The position numbers and the translations under genes were made by a program. This document shows, piece after piece, positions 25,601 through 34,240 of a stretch of 64,000 nt of DNA. A model generated the notes under the pieces. The model was given only the letters and a program-made list of their open reading frames with translations, did no database searches and was not told the DNA's origin. The stretch's first letter is position 1, and every line of letters begins with the position of its first letter. Location of the stretch: contig CM049321.1 of NCBI GenBank assembly GCA_026874595.1, positions 15,519,479-15,583,478 of the forward strand, given 5' to 3'. This DNA is from Sipunculus nudus. Taxonomy: Eukaryota > Annelida > Sipuncula > Golfingiida > Sipunculidae.

Positions 25601-28600
25601 GAGCTGAGGGCTAAAAACGGCTGTACATGTACATTTGTCATGAAAATTTAAATTTTTCATGAAATTTTCTATGTTTAGGAGCCGTAAAACAATCAAAAGT
25701 AGGTCAACATGGACGAAACGCAAACTCGATCTGTAACTGGTCATTATCTGCCCACAAATAAAAAATCAGGGCTGTATCTGCAGGCATTGCAAAAAAAATT
25801 CCGTACATGTGTATTTGTCATGAAAATTTCTATTTTTCATGAAATTTTCTAAGTCAAGGAGCCGTTAAACGGTCAAAATAGGTCAACCGGGACGAAACGC
25901 GAACTCGTTCTGTATCTAGTCAATATCTGCATACACACCAAAAATCAGGCCAATATCTGTAGGCATTGCGAAAAAAAGTCCGTACATGTGTATTTGTCAT
26001 GAAAATTTCTATTTTTCATGAAACTGTCTAAGTTAAGGAGCCGTAAAATGGTCAAAAGTAGGTCAATTGGGACGAAACGCGACCTTGATCTGTAACTGGT
26101 CATTATCTGCCAACACACCAAAAATCAGGCCAATATCTACAGGCATTGCGAAAAACGTCCATATATGTGTATTTGTCATGAAAATTTTTATTTTTCATGA
26201 AATTTTCTAAGTTTAGGAGCCATAAAACGGTCAAAAGTAGGTTAACCGGTACGAAAGGCAGACTCGATCTGTAACTGGTCATTATCCGCCATCACACCAA
26301 AAATCAGGCCAATATCTGCAGGCATTGCGAAAAAAAGTCGATACAACTGATTTCGGAATGACGGAAGGACGGAAGGACGCACATGGGTAAAACTATATGC
26401 CCCGGCCACAAAGGGGGGCATAAAAATATTCTCGGAATCAATTTAAGTTGAGCGCAGTCACCCACAGATCTGTTGTTTAACTACTACAACCACCGAGGGT
26501 GGATTAAATGCTACCTACACCACTGGTTTGGATAAAGTCGCTGAAAATTTATTTTTCTGAAGACTAAATGTGGATAATTTGTCATTAATGCATTATATAT
26601 GAATGGTCATGGTCTTATTAATTATTTCAACTGTGGTCTCACCGAGGTAATTAAATAAACGAGGGACACATGGGCCAAGTCGCCCAGATGAATTTTGGAA
26701 AATGACAGATGCAAAATATACTTATTTCTATATTTATATTAGCATTTGAAAAGCCAAGAAGATAAAGCCCTGCTATCTGGTGATAATCAAATGTTAAATA
26801 TATGTTTGCCGCACTTATTCACTTTTATGGAACGCATGAAAGATGCAGGAGCCTCTTATGATCAAAAATTTATAGAAGTATAATTAAAGCTGCTCTCGTG
26901 GGAATGTATATTATGTCAATTATAGAATAAGTCAGAATGTAGAGACTAGCAGAAGTACAATAAAACACAATTTATTAACTGATATAAAATGCTGTTAAAA
27001 ATTCAAATGAGCATAAACTAAATCAGATAATTATATATTGTACTGTGTAATACAGAAACATTGTGGCCTGAAACCATTTAAAAATGCAATAAGGGGAAAC
27101 AAACATGATGAATTGTATGAAAGGATAAATGTGATCATCAAAAGTGTAATTGTTATTAATAATTCTAAAAAAAGGTAAAACGTGTTTCCAAATGCAAGTT
27201 TAAAATAATTAAATCATGGCTAAAGGTATCTCCTGTTTGAATATTAATATATCATTTATAAGACTGAACATTATATAAAAAAGGTCCGATCCAGAGGTGC
27301 ACGTGCGCATTGGCAAGGGAGGTGGAGTCGGGGGGGGGGGGACGAGATTATGGTGGGGGTTACATACATCAAGGATATGAAATTAATTCCCCAGTGTTTA
27401 CAGGGGAAAAGCTTATTCATAATTATTAAATATTTGAAAATAGACATATGGACAAACAAAGCAAAACACTTCATTTAATAATCTGCTGAGGCAATTTATT
27501 TCAATTTATAAATTTTATACATTTTCAATAAACATATATATATATATATAATTATTTATACCTATTCATATATATGTTGTTTCACTATTTCAATTTGCAT
27601 CTCAATTTACCATGTATTTTGTCAGATAATATCACATTTTGCATTCACATGAATTTATTTTTAATCACAAAGATTAATTTCTTTAAAAATGCTACAACAT
27701 GGCATTATGATTACTCCTTGATTTAGAACACTTTTGTACAATTGAGTGGAAATAGCATAGAAATTAAGGAAATACAGTTTAAACAATAACAAATACTGCA
27801 TACAACTTGGGGTAATACGAGAATAACTGTACACCTGTGACAACAGTGGATTTTATCCAGTGACCCATTACAAATAAAGTACCTTAGCACAGTTGACCTA
27901 CTGTGAACAGAAGAGGGTTGGTTGGAAACCAGACAATGCAAGTGATTGCAATAAGAACCTCAATATATAAATTCAATAACTAGCTAATAACTAAATTTTG
28001 GAGCATTTATTTTTCAAAATTCAGATTTTAACAGATTAAACAGATTAAATGTGTAAATCATGTGAAAATCAAATAGACAGCACTTGCAGGATAAACATAT
28101 CATGGTCAATTTGGGCAAAATAAAAGTTACTGTTTTTATATTTATGCTAGTAAATAGTAAAATGTGCAATATTCAAATCTAATTTTGGAAATACAATTGA
28201 ATCTTTGTTACATAAAGTTATATCCCTGAAAAAAGTGTCTAGTATCAACGATTCAGAAGTAAAGGGAGTAAAACTATTTCCTTATTTTTTACAAATTGCA
28301 TTTTGTTTTAGTCCATAACTCCAAAAATTACACAATACTGGGATTTACAAAGGAAATATATAGAGATATATTTATGTTAAGGATGATCAAAAGCTGATGG
28401 GTGCTTTTGATATTAGGCACTCCTGAAGTGTAACAATAGTTTTTAAATGATATTTGAGGTTTTGCCTTAATATATCGAAGGAAGGAAATTGTAGTGACCC
28501 GATTTTCAGTATGGCAGGAGATCTTGGGCGGACGGACAAACGGACAACCGACAGAAAAAGGCCATCGCTATAGCTCAGTTGACTTACAGTCAACTGAGCT

Positions 28601-31386
28601 AAAACCACAGTAGGAATTCATGAGTACTTGGATGTTCTCAGTTGTGTAACATTTTTAGCTCATATGACTTTAATTAATCTGAGCTACAGTTATGATCCAT
28701 TGTCCGTTGTCCATCCGTCGGTCCGCCTGTTCGTGCGATAGACTGGCACATTTTTAAACCGTGCAAATCTGAAATTCACGATATTGTAAGATGTTCCCAA
28801 GATGTCCTAGCATTAAAAAAACTGGGTCACTGCGACTTTGTTCATTTGAGATATTATAGGAAAAATCATTTTTCCATGAAAAAAACTTTTATTTCACTTC
28901 ATGACTGCATAATATCATAATAACTAACCTGTATTTGTTCATATTCCGCATAAATATTCCTCTGAATAGTTTCTATACCTATGTCAGAAAATACGTCAAT
29001 AATCTGTAATTTCTCGAAGTTATTGGCCCGAACATAATGCAATTTGTAAAATAAAAAAATATTAATGAAATTTTGTTCACTTAACATGATTATTGTTAAA
29101 GGTACATATTTTTTAAAGGATATAACTTTATTTAAATAAAATGCAACGGCATACCTGAAATTTGATCAGAATTTTGTAAATATTCATTTATTTGCATAAA
29201 TATGAATTCAGTAATTTTAATTTTACTGAACTATGACCATTATTTGCTTATGACCTGTAAGTACTGTTAATAAGAAGTATATACAAATAAGAATTTAATC
29301 TATTAAATTTTGAAATACGAATGAGGTTACTTCATGAAGCTTTTTATGCTCTATTGTATTCAGTTGCATTGTCAAGCTCCAGGCTCATTGGAGGTCATTA
29401 AATACAGCAGCTTTATACCTGATTGATAATGCATCACTGTTTGAGTACCCCTGCTGTCACAGATGTACAGTTCTTCTCATATTACCCAAACCAAGTGTAT
29501 AATAATAATTGTTATTATTTTAACCGTATTTCCGTAATTGTAAAGCAGTTTCCAATGTACAAAACTTCTCCTGAAAGGGTAATTTGAGGAGTAATCTAGA
29601 AGGTGCCATGTTGTGGTTATGTAGCATTTTTAAAGAAATTATTTTTTGTTAATAATTATAACAAATAAATATTATCAGACCCATCTGTATACATGATCTT
29701 ATATATCTGAAAAAAATTAGAGATAAATGTTGATGCAATTTAGAATTGTGAATCAACAATTATATTCGACAGTCTACCCCATTTATTCGCCGATCTTGGG
29801 ATCAAGAAAAAGTTTGCAATATACGAAGGTGGCGGATCATCGAAGGTGCGGGCGAAAAAGATATATATTAAGAAGAGAAATCGAGAATACCTAAAATATT
29901 GCTAAAACGAGTTTGGCGGATAAATGGACGGTAAATAAGCAAAAGCAGACTGTAATTTATTAACTTAAAAAAAAGATGTGAAACAATGAGGAGCTAATGC
30001 AAACATTCGTTCATCATTTTATCTGCCTCAAGATAATGGACATGAAGTGATCGGCTTTGTTTATCCATCTCTCTGTCTAGTTTTAAACAATGATGAATAA
30101 TTTGAAATAATTATGAATACACTTTTTTCCCCTCAGCACTGTTGAATTAAATTTCATATCCAGTATGTATATGCAGAGGTCTTGTAACTTTAGTTATCCA
30201 TTGGCAGCCATATCTAATTTGCATTACCCCCTAAGCTGCCTACTGTATAATCAGAGTGCAGGAGCTGCACATAGTCCCTGCCCACCAAACATTGGAGCAC
30301 ATGGGTGGCCCATGGGCTAACCACTATAAATTTTTGTAAAGGATATTGGGGAATTGCAAAGTAGTTAGATGGATTTGGTTATATTTGACTGATAACAAAA
30401 TATTATGGGAAACTTCTTATTGATACAAGTATATTTCCCTTTCTTGTATTAAGCCAGGTCTGCAGGGCTTCAACTGAGTTTGGGTGCAACGGTGTTTCAT
30501 GGACTGAGTTGGTATGGGCTGAGTTCACGGTCATAGCTTTCAGAGATGGTGCTGCGAAAGAACCTAGAAAAAGTAAAGAATTTATGGGGAAATATGGAAA
30601 ATTGACATTGTCCCTGGCACTTCAAGACCGGAAACAGGCATTACCAATACAGAAGTTCTTGTGTCTTTTACTTAGAGCAGAATTCTTATCTCAAGCTGCT
30701 TAGATAATTTAAAAAATAAATACAGTAGAACCTCAGTATCCGAATGATATGGAGAACATAAATTTTGTTCGGATAATTAAGGTTACCGAAAAGCGAAGTC
30801 AGGAATTATACTGCTAATACGTGGATAAGTACGTTCAACGTTCCATTAATATGCGAACAGTAACGTTATCTCTCCAGGTCATCCTCAATCATCGTTAATC
30901 TTATTTTCCTTTCAAAAGCAGCGTAGTGTTCAATATAGGTATATTTCGGTTCCTTACTTACAAATTTTGTAAACGAATATTCGGAAAAAAAAGTACAGAT
31001 ACGGATATACCAGGTTTTACTTTCATAAAATATTGATAAATTTCCTTTTAGTTTGTTGTGCTTTTATCAATTATACACAACTAATTGTGATGTTATTATG
31101 TTGCCCCATATAATATGTAATCTATCTTAAAAGCCTAAAATAGACATGTAAAAAACAGCCTGTCAGCACTGACTTCTTTTTGCACTGACTTTTTTTGCCT
31201 AAGTGAAAACAAAGGTCTTACCATCAGAGCCTCATACTGCTCTGTCCCTAGCACTCCATACTGTTTCAGACCATCCAGGAGCAGAGTGTTAATGACATCA
31301 AGCTTCCTCACCAAGGTGACTCTGTGCTCCTCCAGGAGTCTTTCATGACGACACGTGTCACACATCCTGCTCGTTTTAAACTATAT
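1496..31386 (-). CDS. CARD-containing initiator-type caspase gene, multi-exon, C-terminus unresolved
   Basis: Composite gene model; exons are listed separately below. Seven minus-strand coding segments join with matching phases (0, 1, 1, 1, 1, 1) and consensus GT-AG sites. Using one of the two duplicated exons, they give about 310 residues: CARD (1-91), short linker and first catalytic-domain strand (92-123), large subunit with catalytic His196 and Cys239, and most of the small subunit (248-309). Caspases of this architecture (caspase-2 and -9 types) are cysteine proteases that oligomerise through the CARD on an adaptor platform and start apoptosis or immune signalling in the cytosol. Seen: the motifs and exon phases. 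Known: the family roles. Inferred: the assignment as an initiator caspase. Odd: both S1-pocket arginines are missing (Ile139, Pro288) and one exon is duplicated. I cannot tell caspase-2 from caspase-8/9 ancestry, so no symbol is given. Confidence 0.85.
1686..5139 (-). other. Caspase intron 5-6, repeat-rich
   Basis: No coding signal. Roughly 2100-2420 is homologous to 26840-27090 (shared GAGCATAAAC and GAAACCATTTAA). 3540-3930 and 4740-5050 are diverged copies of one interspersed repeat (shared ATGGCAATC, GGGGGATACTTTCG, TTTGTGCCCTGTTAACGG). The second ends in a GGAC microsatellite and a short hairpin, as in pearl/Helentron-like elements. A third relative lies at 22265-22560. Confidence 0.6.
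4740..5050. repeat. Interspersed repeat with ACGG microsatellite and terminal hairpin
   Basis: The repeat has its (GGAC)n tract at about 4970-5005, followed by GTGATAGCTACAGCTGAAAT and an imperfect inverted pair around 5020-5045 (GCTGAAA...TTTCAGTCAGC). The order body, ACGG tract, hairpin recurs at 22265-22560 and 28480-28605. Known: bivalve pearl elements, now grouped with Helentron-type non-autonomous elements, carry ACGG tracts and end hairpins. Family membership is inferred. Confidence 0.5.
5140..5439 (-). CDS. Caspase exon 5: large subunit with catalytic His and Cys
   Basis: 300 nt, acceptor AATATTTCAG, donor GTAAGTGCA, phase 1 to 1. The encoded segment begins E/KLCKTWMNLKFKVITW. It contains FVCCIISHGDKGVIHG, with the catalytic His (model residue 196), and KLFFFQACRGDD, with the catalytic Cys (residue 239) in a QACRG pentapeptide. 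Both dyad residues and their surroundings are intact, unlike cFLIP-type pseudocaspases. After CRGDDTPR the exon joins in phase to the small-subunit exon, giving a short interdomain linker of about 24 residues. Confidence 0.93.
5440..6360 (-). other. Caspase intron 4-5
   Basis: AT-rich, no supported exon. A short coding-like stretch around 5560-5640 on the minus strand (IQLELVKKRNKN...) follows an AG but soon reaches a stop. It is not needed, since exons 4 and 5 join in phase without it. Confidence 0.5.
6361..6432 (-). CDS. Caspase exon 4: YCVIINN core strand
   Basis: 72 nt, acceptor TTTTCCACAG, donor GTAGGTGT, phase 1 to 1. It encodes YCVIINNATFQSLPDIEGSD and IDK. RGYC(V/L)IINN is a hallmark of the caspase large subunit. 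In the family the next conserved segment is Arg-x-Gly-(Ser/Thr)-x-x-Asp, whose Arg binds the P1 aspartate. Here the aligned residues are Ile-Glu-Gly-Ser-Asp-Ile-Asp, so the S1 Arg is Ile (residue 139). The downstream alignment (GSDID followed by EKLCKTW) has no gap, so the substitution is not an alignment slip. Confidence 0.87.
7858..7927. repeat. GT microsatellite grading into a G tract
   Basis: (GT)n with interruptions at 7858-7886, then a 16-18 nt run of G, then GA-interrupted G runs. The G runs could form a G-quadruplex on the plus strand. Confidence 0.85.
9420..9950. repeat. Short tandem-like units carrying TGACCTTTGACC motifs
   Basis: Three or four diverged units of about 140-200 bp, each with CCTGTGACCTTGACCTTTGA or a close variant (near 9446, 9648, 9788, 9930), followed by CCCCAAAATC-like and GGCTTAAAATGCATCCACAA segments. 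The same units recur at 21120-22075. TGACCTTTGACC is a DR1 arrangement of the nuclear-receptor half-site AGGTCA; any receptor binding is inferred. Confidence 0.75.
12232..12324 (-). CDS. Caspase exon 3B: first strand of the catalytic domain (duplicated exon, copy B)
   Basis: 93 nt with the same acceptor (AAATTGCAG) and donor (GTCAGTAAAC) as copy A, phase 1 to 1. It encodes G, then RHIRQPVNGGITQPDGPDLV and CCYNMTQEPRG. The YNM ending is nearer the usual caspase form (YxM....PRG) than the NNM of copy A. Similarity to A extends into both flanking introns (about 12142-12632 against 14150-14648), so the whole segment was duplicated, not just the exon. The variable residues lie in the linker half. 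Confidence 0.8.
13908..14040 (+). CDS. Candidate exon of an unidentified plus-strand gene, inside the caspase intron
   Basis: 133 nt flanked by the acceptor TGGTGATTCCCAG and the donor GTGAGA. The frame is open across it and encodes 44 residues starting LHRENQHYWQGNDRSLFGSL and continuing FMYGNTWRQMTSDQELYDKI. Composition is protein-like (aromatic and polar residues, little AT-bias artefact), and codon content is GC-richer than its surroundings. I do not recognise the family. It lies antisense between caspase exons 3A and 3B, so it may be a nested gene or a captured retrogene fragment. The frame reads through the donor for 19 codons to a stop, so an unspliced end is also possible. Confidence 0.4.
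14241..14333 (-). CDS. Caspase exon 3A: first strand of the catalytic domain (duplicated exon, copy A)
   Basis: 93 nt between the acceptor AAATTGCAG and the donor GTCAGTAAAC, phase 1 to 1. With the G left over from exon 2 it encodes G, then RHIHQPSNRGVAEPDGPTQV and FCNNMTQEPRG. The ending NMTQEPRG corresponds to the (Y/N)xMxxxPRG segment that precedes YCxIINN in initiator caspases. A paralogous exon lies 2.0 kb further along the gene (12324..12232); 21 of 31 residues agree and the last eight are identical. Length and phase allow inclusion of A, B or both without a frameshift. Confidence 0.78.
14334..19139 (-). other. Caspase intron 2-3A
   Basis: Mostly AT-rich with no firm exon. A minus-strand frame at 15491..15153 includes a Ser/Gln/Lys-rich stretch (MDSSSQPVVNNKKVKQKLQ), the sort of sequence a CARD-protease linker can have, but its splice sites are weak. 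A Tigger/pogo fragment lies at 17725-17850. 18280-18360 carries paired segments (TTCATCCGAAAG, CTTTCGGATAAACG, CTATACTGTA) like a decayed pogo-type MITE end. Confidence 0.45.
17725..17850 (+). pseudogene. Tigger/pogo-type transposase N-terminal fragment
   Basis: 42 codons beginning MESCKRHVLSVDDKLSILGR and ending LARVFNVERSTISHI. This is the pattern of the first (CENP-B/psq-like) helix-turn-helix of Tigger transposases (KR..L...DKL.IL.RL......LAR.F.V..STIS.I). The residues usually found between the two helices are shortened, and the frame then runs into unrelated sequence with a stop. No catalytic DDE region was seen nearby. It is a dead fragment of a Tc1/mariner-superfamily element. Confidence 0.65.
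19140..19269 (-). CDS. Caspase exon 2: second half of the CARD
   Basis: The acceptor TCGTTTCAG is followed by codons for VEKVNHQRASALITLLTKKS, then a stretch reading PEHFKTFLDCLRKFDHGHVA and DML. The pattern (S/G)xxxFxxFLxxL......HxADML is typical of CARD helices 4 to 6. The exon is 130 nt: 43 codons plus one G, donor GTATAATT, phase 0 to 1. Exon 1 lies about 12 kb upstream, a large intron filled with repeats. Residues 49-91. Confidence 0.83.
19579..19864. repeat. Tandem duplication, unit about 158 bp, with multiple CTGCACATGG motifs
   Basis: Two diverged direct copies (about 19579-19708 and 19737-19864) share CTGCACATGGGT, GGCTGCACATGG, CTGCACATGGG, CTTTGCCATAT and GGCAG(T/C)TCAGT. The CTGCACATGG decamer occurs three times per unit. 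A related but looser segment is at 30255-30315. The frames across it are fortuitous. Confidence 0.7.
21120..22075. repeat. Array of TGACCTTTGACC-bearing units with a GGAC end
   Basis: Five or six diverged units, each with (C)CTGTGACCTTGA(C/T)CTTTGA and then CCCCAAAAT..., at about 21170, 21380, 21495, 21640, 21793 and 21905. They alternate with AAACTGGAGTTATCAT and AAGAAATATGT segments and end in GACGGACGGACGGACAGGGT at about 22050. Same family as 9420-9950. Confidence 0.8.
22265..22560. repeat. Interspersed repeat, ACGG-ended
   Basis: Shares ATGGCAATCcatg, GTTTTGTATCAAATT and CATAGCcaaAAGGATATAGGTC with the copies at 3540-3930 and 4740-5050, and ends in CAGACGGACGACGGACGCTG followed by GATCACTATCGCTCACTTGA. 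Confidence 0.6.
22792..23161 (-). CDS. Unidentified open reading frame (about 123 codons)
   Basis: An open minus-strand frame with no ATG near its start; an AG acceptor-like site (GTAAACCAG) lies at its upstream edge. It includes LQLGQIIHLIICQNPGVYRL, WIVFETIQKISKNSPDRAEI and FKVVLNNFKTARVKIGLIEL before a stop. The frame is long for such AT-rich DNA and the composition is protein-like, but I recognise no domain. It could be an exon, a transposon remnant or chance. An open plus-strand frame overlaps it. Confidence 0.22.
24600..26430. repeat. Pearl-like element with a tandem ~180-bp core
   Basis: The left edge is near CTAGATTTGTCGGAACGACA and GAATGCCCCCGCC. Core units begin with variants of AAAAAAGTCCGTACATGTGT at about 24782, 25614, 25791, 25971 and 26150 (spacing ~180 bp in the last four). 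Each unit contains ATTTTTCATGAAATTTTCTA, GTAGGTCAAC.GGGACGAAA and CAATATCTGCAGGCATTGCG. A different unit with GGACGGACGGACAGACAG interrupts the array at about 24965-25610. The right edge is ACGGAAGGACGGAAGGACG and then TATGCCCCGGCCACAAAGG. A tandem core plus ACGG microsatellite matches the published bivalve pearl architecture; family membership is inferred. Confidence 0.7.
26900..28605. repeat. Low-copy repeat paralogous to the 7-8 kb region, with ACGG tract and hairpin end
   Basis: Similar to 7230-8370 in the same order: GAAATTAATTC, AATTATTAAATATTT, GAGAATAACTGTAC.CCTGTG, and a segment near GTTTTGCCTTAATATATCGA. It ends in GGGCGGACGGACAAACGGAC at about 28526 and a 14-bp perfect stem with 3-nt loop at 28573-28603 (TAGCTCAGTTGACT TAC AGTCAACTGAGCTA). 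A G tract sits at 27330-27341. Confidence 0.65.
29775..29955. mobile_element. MITE-like segment with ACAGTCT ends
   Basis: The left end is ACAGTCTACCCCATTTATTC and the right end is the inverse of ACAGTCTGCTTTTGCTTATT. The 7-bp ends match and the inner parts are alike (CATTTATTCGCC against CATTTATCCGCC). No clean target-site duplication was seen, so it is probably old. Confidence 0.4.
30723..31022. mobile_element. Tigger/pogo-type MITE
   Basis: The left end is TACAGTAGAACCTCAGTATC, then CGAATGATATGG. The right end, inverted, reads AGTAAAACCTGGTATATCCG. CAGT(A/a)(G/A)AACCTC..TATCCG is the usual form of pogo/Tigger termini with TA target sites. It is about 300 bp with no coding capacity, and lies in intron 1 close to caspase exon 1. 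Confidence 0.55.
31222..31386 (-). CDS. Caspase exon 1: start codon and first half of the CARD
   Basis: The exon runs from an acceptor (TTCTTACAG) with 21 nt of 5' UTR to a donor GTAAGAC after codon 48; coding is 31365..31222, 144 nt, phase 0. An in-frame TAG lies 18 nt upstream of the ATG, which supports this start. The protein starts MCDTCRHERLLEEHRVTLVR and continues with an amphipathic pattern ending YEALM, the form of CARD helices 1 to 3 in caspase-2-like proteins. The acceptor just upstream implies at least one more non-coding exon beyond 31386. Residues 1-48 of the model. Confidence 0.85.
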
Positions 31387-33518
31387 CTGTAAGAACAGAA
31401 AATTAATGATGCTCAGCTTAGGGGCATGGTAGTTGTGCCTATGATTCTAGACATGCTTTCATTTGTTTGGTACTAGTGTTCCTGAGAGCACTGTACACAA
31501 GCCTGTCATATATGCAAATCAGATCATGGCGACCTAATTACCCATTAGGCCATAAACATCAGTACAGCAGGAAACAATGATTAGCACAGGACCGCTTTTA
31601 GCCATAAATACTGGTAAGAAACAATAGAGGCTGTGGCTGGGGTGTGCACTGCATAAGATAGGTGGCTGAATCAGCAGGTAATTGTTAAGTGAATATCAGT
31701 CAACCTGCGCTAGGTCATCGTTATCATCAGAGTGGAATCGTGGGTACCCATATAATGCAAATAATTACTGAATTATGTATCTAAGAAGCCCATATATAGA
31801 TGATATTAATTTTTTTACACTTACTTGTAAAAAAGTTGACAGAACCGTGTAAATGAAGTTAGTGTAAGAGACGTGCCAACCTTGCTACATTTTAAGTTCA
31901 CACTGAAAAAATATCCAAAATAAAATTATTTCTAGTAGCCAGTTTTTGGTAGCCAGAAGCCACTTCTACATCAGTTTGTCTTTACATCCACAAAGCAATC
32001 CACTTACAAAGTTTCACTGAAAAAAAATCCTGAACAAGTGAAATGATGGGCTGAGGTATGAGTACTCTTATGTTTTCATTGTGTCTAAAGACTCATGATT
32101 TTTTTCTCTTTTTTTTTTATTTAATTTAAGTGTATCATAATTAAATTGTTCGTGTTTTAAGTATTATATATCAGACATTACTATTGATATTGCTTTATAT
32201 TAACAAATATAAGGCACAGAATCATATTTACCACTGCATATAATAATATTCAGTTTCAAATTGACATCATATTTCCCATAAAACCCGTAAATCCCATAAA
32301 ACCTGGGTATACCCAGAAAAACCCACTAGGCTGGGTTTTATGCTTAAAACCCGAGTTTTGCCAAACCCTGCAATTAACAGGTAATACAACTAACTTCATG
32401 GTTATGATAAATGTTTTGTAAACCAAGCAAAAATTCATGTATGGCAAGTAAAAATCAGGTGTTAATTGCCGGACTGGGCAAGTTCACAATTTACATATAA
32501 AAAAACAGACAACCTTAAATCAATTATAAGACAATTTTTAGGTATAACTGGACGTTTTTAACCGTAAAGGTCCTCAATTAGAGCCCCGCGCCAGTTCATC
32601 CGAATGACAGCACTGTGGCAATATGAGATGTCAGACTTGTTTGAAATGTATCACAACAAATAATATAAAAGCGAGGAATCTTCCAAGAGTTCATGACACT
32701 ATGTAAGATGTTATTGCGAAAGGTTTTTAAAATATTTCCCGGGCAGCCATTTTTGATTTAACCAGAGCCCGAAATCTGAAAGCACAAATCCCGTCCTTTT
32801 TGCCTGATTGTTAAATTTTCGCAACAGAAAATAAATGATTATGCTGGAAAGGTGGCCATACAGGATAGAAGCCAGGTTCGATCAGAGACCGTGCTGGAGC
32901 CCTCCTTGGCATTTCCCTTCTATGCATTTGAGAATGATCAAACATAGTTTCTTACTATGCTTCCAAAAGAAATTAACGATATTTGAGTGTTTGCACGGTT
33001 AAGAATCTCTATCAGCCACGTGTAAATTCAGCCAGGTCTGGAGTCCTCATAGATGGTCAATTGTATTCTACTTGAGATAGGGGGCCTACTGTGTGTGCTA
33101 GAAAGCGTCACTGACGGACGGACCACTTTTTCAAGACGGGCCCTAATATGCTCAGTATTATGAACGGTTCTTTGTGGGATATTCCAAGTACAGAGCATTT
33201 AGGCATTGTCCCATAGGTCAGACTGTGAGAGACTTCTCTTTCCCCAAGGGGATAGGACTGTCCTCTATCAAATATGACAACCCTCTGCCCTATGGGTAAT
33301 TGCACCTGATACGTTAGTTTGTAACTTTGGTCTATTATGGGCGTCAATACTGGGGGGGGGGGGTTCAATGTAATCATCCCCCTTCTATTCAGAGAGTAAT
33401 ATTCATATATTGGAAATGAAATAGATTAATAATTAAAATTAGAGTCTTTGGTTACATTTCCGAGTTTATTTTGACATGTTTTATATCATAACTTGATTTG
33501 GAAGTAACCTACGTCACA

Positions 33519-33521
<3 letters not shown>

Positions 33522-33606
<85 letters not shown>
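33522..33606. repeat. (TA)n microsatellite, 33.5 kb
   Basis: About 85 bp of near-pure TA with a few CA interruptions. It is self-complementary and can extrude as a cruciform. Confidence 0.95.
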
Positions 33607-33611
<5 letters not shown>

Positions 33612-34019
33612 TCCTTTCTTTGATTACCCTCCCACTCCAAGTCATCCTGCCCCCCCCCCCCCCCTTGAAGATTAATTTACGAAACTGTTCCCCATAATGC
33701 TTTAGATAAATTTAAGTAGCTCATGCCTTCAGCCTCATTTGATTCAATCACAAGTTATTTAGTTTAACTTAGGGTTAGGATTTGGTCCAGGATTGGCATA
33801 ATATTATGTTTTGGCTTAATGAGAACAATTAATCTTAATTCTTATGTCATTATATTTTATCTCCTTGAGAAATCCTATATCTTGTACAAAAAAAATAATT
33901 ATAATACTCTACCACTAATATATTTCAGGTAATCAGACAAAGAATAAAGTGGGATCATTCAGTTTAAAGATTTAAGCACATATAATCTTTGAGTGCGATT
34001 TAATCGGACACATCCTAAT

Positions 34020-34240
34020 GTTACCTGTTTCGAGAGGTGTTACTATTTCCCCATGCCAGCGAGTCACTCCTCAAAGTGGGCCCGTTTAAACAAAATGTAA
34101 CACCATTTATTTTTGACTCTCAGTCTCTGTGTCAGCCAAGCTCCGAGTGAGGCGTTCCGCTGCCAATACAGCTGTTCTTCTCTGACCCAACGAAACTCGC
34201 CGATATGCCTCTGGTAAAAAGGTCAGTAAATGTTTAAAAA
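34020..34240 (+). promoter_or_regulatory. Candidate 5' block ending in an ATG mini-exon and donor (copy 1)
   Basis: A ~220-bp GC-richer block, homologous to 44100-44320. It ends ACTCGCCGATATGCCTCTGG, then TAAAAAG and the donor GTCAGTAAATG. From the ATG at 34205 it reads MPLVK plus AG, a 17-nt coding start. The shape (untranslated leader, short coding start, strong donor) is that of a first exon. MPLVKR also begins WASF/SCAR-family actin regulators, but six residues cannot prove identity and I found no second exon in the window. Confidence 0.25.

Larger units (their letters stand above)
19270..31221 (-). other. Caspase intron 1-2 (about 12 kb), repeat-filled
   Basis: No supported caspase exon. 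From left to right: a tandem duplication with CTGCACATGG motifs (19579-19864), nuclear-receptor-motif repeats (21120-22075), an ACGG repeat (22265-22560), an unidentified reading frame (23161-22792), a pearl-like array (24600-26430), a low-copy repeat homologous to the 7-8 kb region (26900-28605), a short CAGTCT-ended MITE-like segment (29775-29955) and a Tigger-like MITE (30723-31022). Confidence 0.5.
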
